Shown in pieces: positions 5,326 through 5,798 of a stretch of DNA of 5,798 nucleotides. The translations under genes were made by a program, and so were the position numbers. A model generated the notes under the pieces. That model made no database searches. It saw nothing but the letters and a program-made list of their open reading frames with translations, and was not told the origin of the DNA. How positions within the stretch are numbered: the first letter of the stretch is position 1; each line of letters begins with the position of its first letter. The stretch spans positions 1 through 5,798 of the forward strand of contig JAGZRP010000058.1 in assembly GCA_018381595.1 (NCBI GenBank), in the 5' to 3' direction. This stretch comes from Bacillota bacterium. Its GTDB lineage: Bacteria; Bacillota_I; Bacilli_A; RF39; UBA660.

Positions 5326-5798
5326 TTAAATTCTTACCATTCCTTTCAGATGTTTGATGACCTTCTTTTCAATTCTAGAAATATAAGATTGACTAATATT
5401 TAAAAGAGTTGCTACCTCTTTTTGGGTCTTTTCTTTTTTCCCAAACAATCCATATCTTAATACCATAATTTCTTTATCACGACCACTTAATTTATTAATT
5501 TCTTGATATAGTAATTTCTTTTCTGTTTCTTCTTCAATTCCTTTGGTTACTATATCTGCATCGGTTCCTAATACATCTTCTAAGTGAAGTTCATTTCCTT
5601 CTCCATCATAGGAAAGACTATCTTCAAAACTAACCTCACCTCGTCTTTTTTTATTCTTTCTCAAGTACATTAAAATCTCATTATCAATACATCGAGATGC
5701 ATAAGTAGCAAGTTTAATATTTTTATCTAATTTATAAGTATTTACTCCTTTAATGAGTCCAATCGTTCCAATACTCACCAAATCTTCCAAATCGATTC
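5326..5798 (-). CDS. sigE: RNA polymerase sporulation sigma factor SigE, 3' part
   Basis: The frame is open to the right edge; about 156 C-terminal residues are seen, so about 80 N-terminal residues, including any pro-sequence cleaved by SpoIIGA, are outside. The visible start [19 protein letters not shown] is region 2, followed by [24 protein letters not shown] (the -10 recognition part). Then comes VSFEDSL...[22 protein letters not shown], which fits SigE better than SigK: SigE of B. subtilis has VSFDEPL, GTDDDI and TKDIE at the same places. Region 4 ([46 protein letters not shown]) is the helix-turn-helix that binds -35. SigE directs early mother-cell transcription. The TTG at 5790 is an internal leucine codon, not a start. 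In Bacillus sigG would follow next on this strand; here a PMT gene does. Confidence 0.93.
   Translation of the reverse strand, partial: IDLEDLVSIGTIGLIKGVNTYKLDKNIKLATYASRCIDNEILMYLRKNKKRRGEVSFEDSLSYDGEGNELHLEDVLGTDADIVTKGIEEETEKKLLYQEINKLSGRDKEIMVLRYGLFGKKEKTQKEVATLLNISQSYISRIEKKVIKHLKGMVRI

Overview
The window looks like chromosome from a low-GC, endospore-forming member of the Bacillota, probably Bacilli or an Erysipelotrichia-like gut lineage. The evidence is the AT-rich sequence, AGGAG/AGGTG ribosome binding sites, vegetative sigma-A-type promoters, and two sporulation sigma factors (SigE and SigG) with a YlmC/YmxH-type PRC-barrel protein. The lineage below phylum is an inference from protein style, not a match.

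Layout from left to right. At 1-178 (minus) is the 5' part of a ylmC/ymxH-like gene. At 237-2407 (minus) is a two-gene unit: a large prepilin-like surface protein (701-2407) with three near-identical 219-bp Ig-like repeats rich in paired cysteines, followed 11 bp later by a small membrane-anchored protein ending in a CPEC motif (237-689). The unit has a clear promoter (2437-2466) and a terminator (222-253). At 2628-3404 (plus) is sigG, divergent from the pilin gene, with a leader hairpin that buries its start codon. At 3409-5268 (minus), convergent with sigG and only 4 bp from it, is a GT39-type protein O-mannosyltransferase gene cut by an in-frame amber codon (4597-4599). It has its own extended -10 promoter (5289-5317) and a terminator (3386-3410). 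At 5326-5798 (minus) is the 3' two-thirds of sigE.

In Bacillus the spoIIGA-sigE-sigG-...-ylmC genes lie in one direction. Here sigE and ylmC keep a common strand but sigG is flipped between them, and three cell-surface genes sit in the gaps. Flipping sigG removes read-through from the sigE transcript, so sigG needs its own promoter, and the start-codon hairpin is a plausible second brake. The surface genes carry vegetative promoters, so they are probably not part of the sporulation programme. The PMT could O-mannosylate Ser/Thr-rich exported proteins such as the neighbouring pilin, but the amber codon puts its activity in doubt.

The most notable signals are the amber codon at a conserved position of the PMT, the sigG leader hairpin, the rearranged sporulation cluster, and the pairing of a cysteine-rich pilin with a CxxC membrane protein. 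I saw no CRISPR array, transposase, tRNA or rRNA. No stretch over 300 bp lacks a gene.
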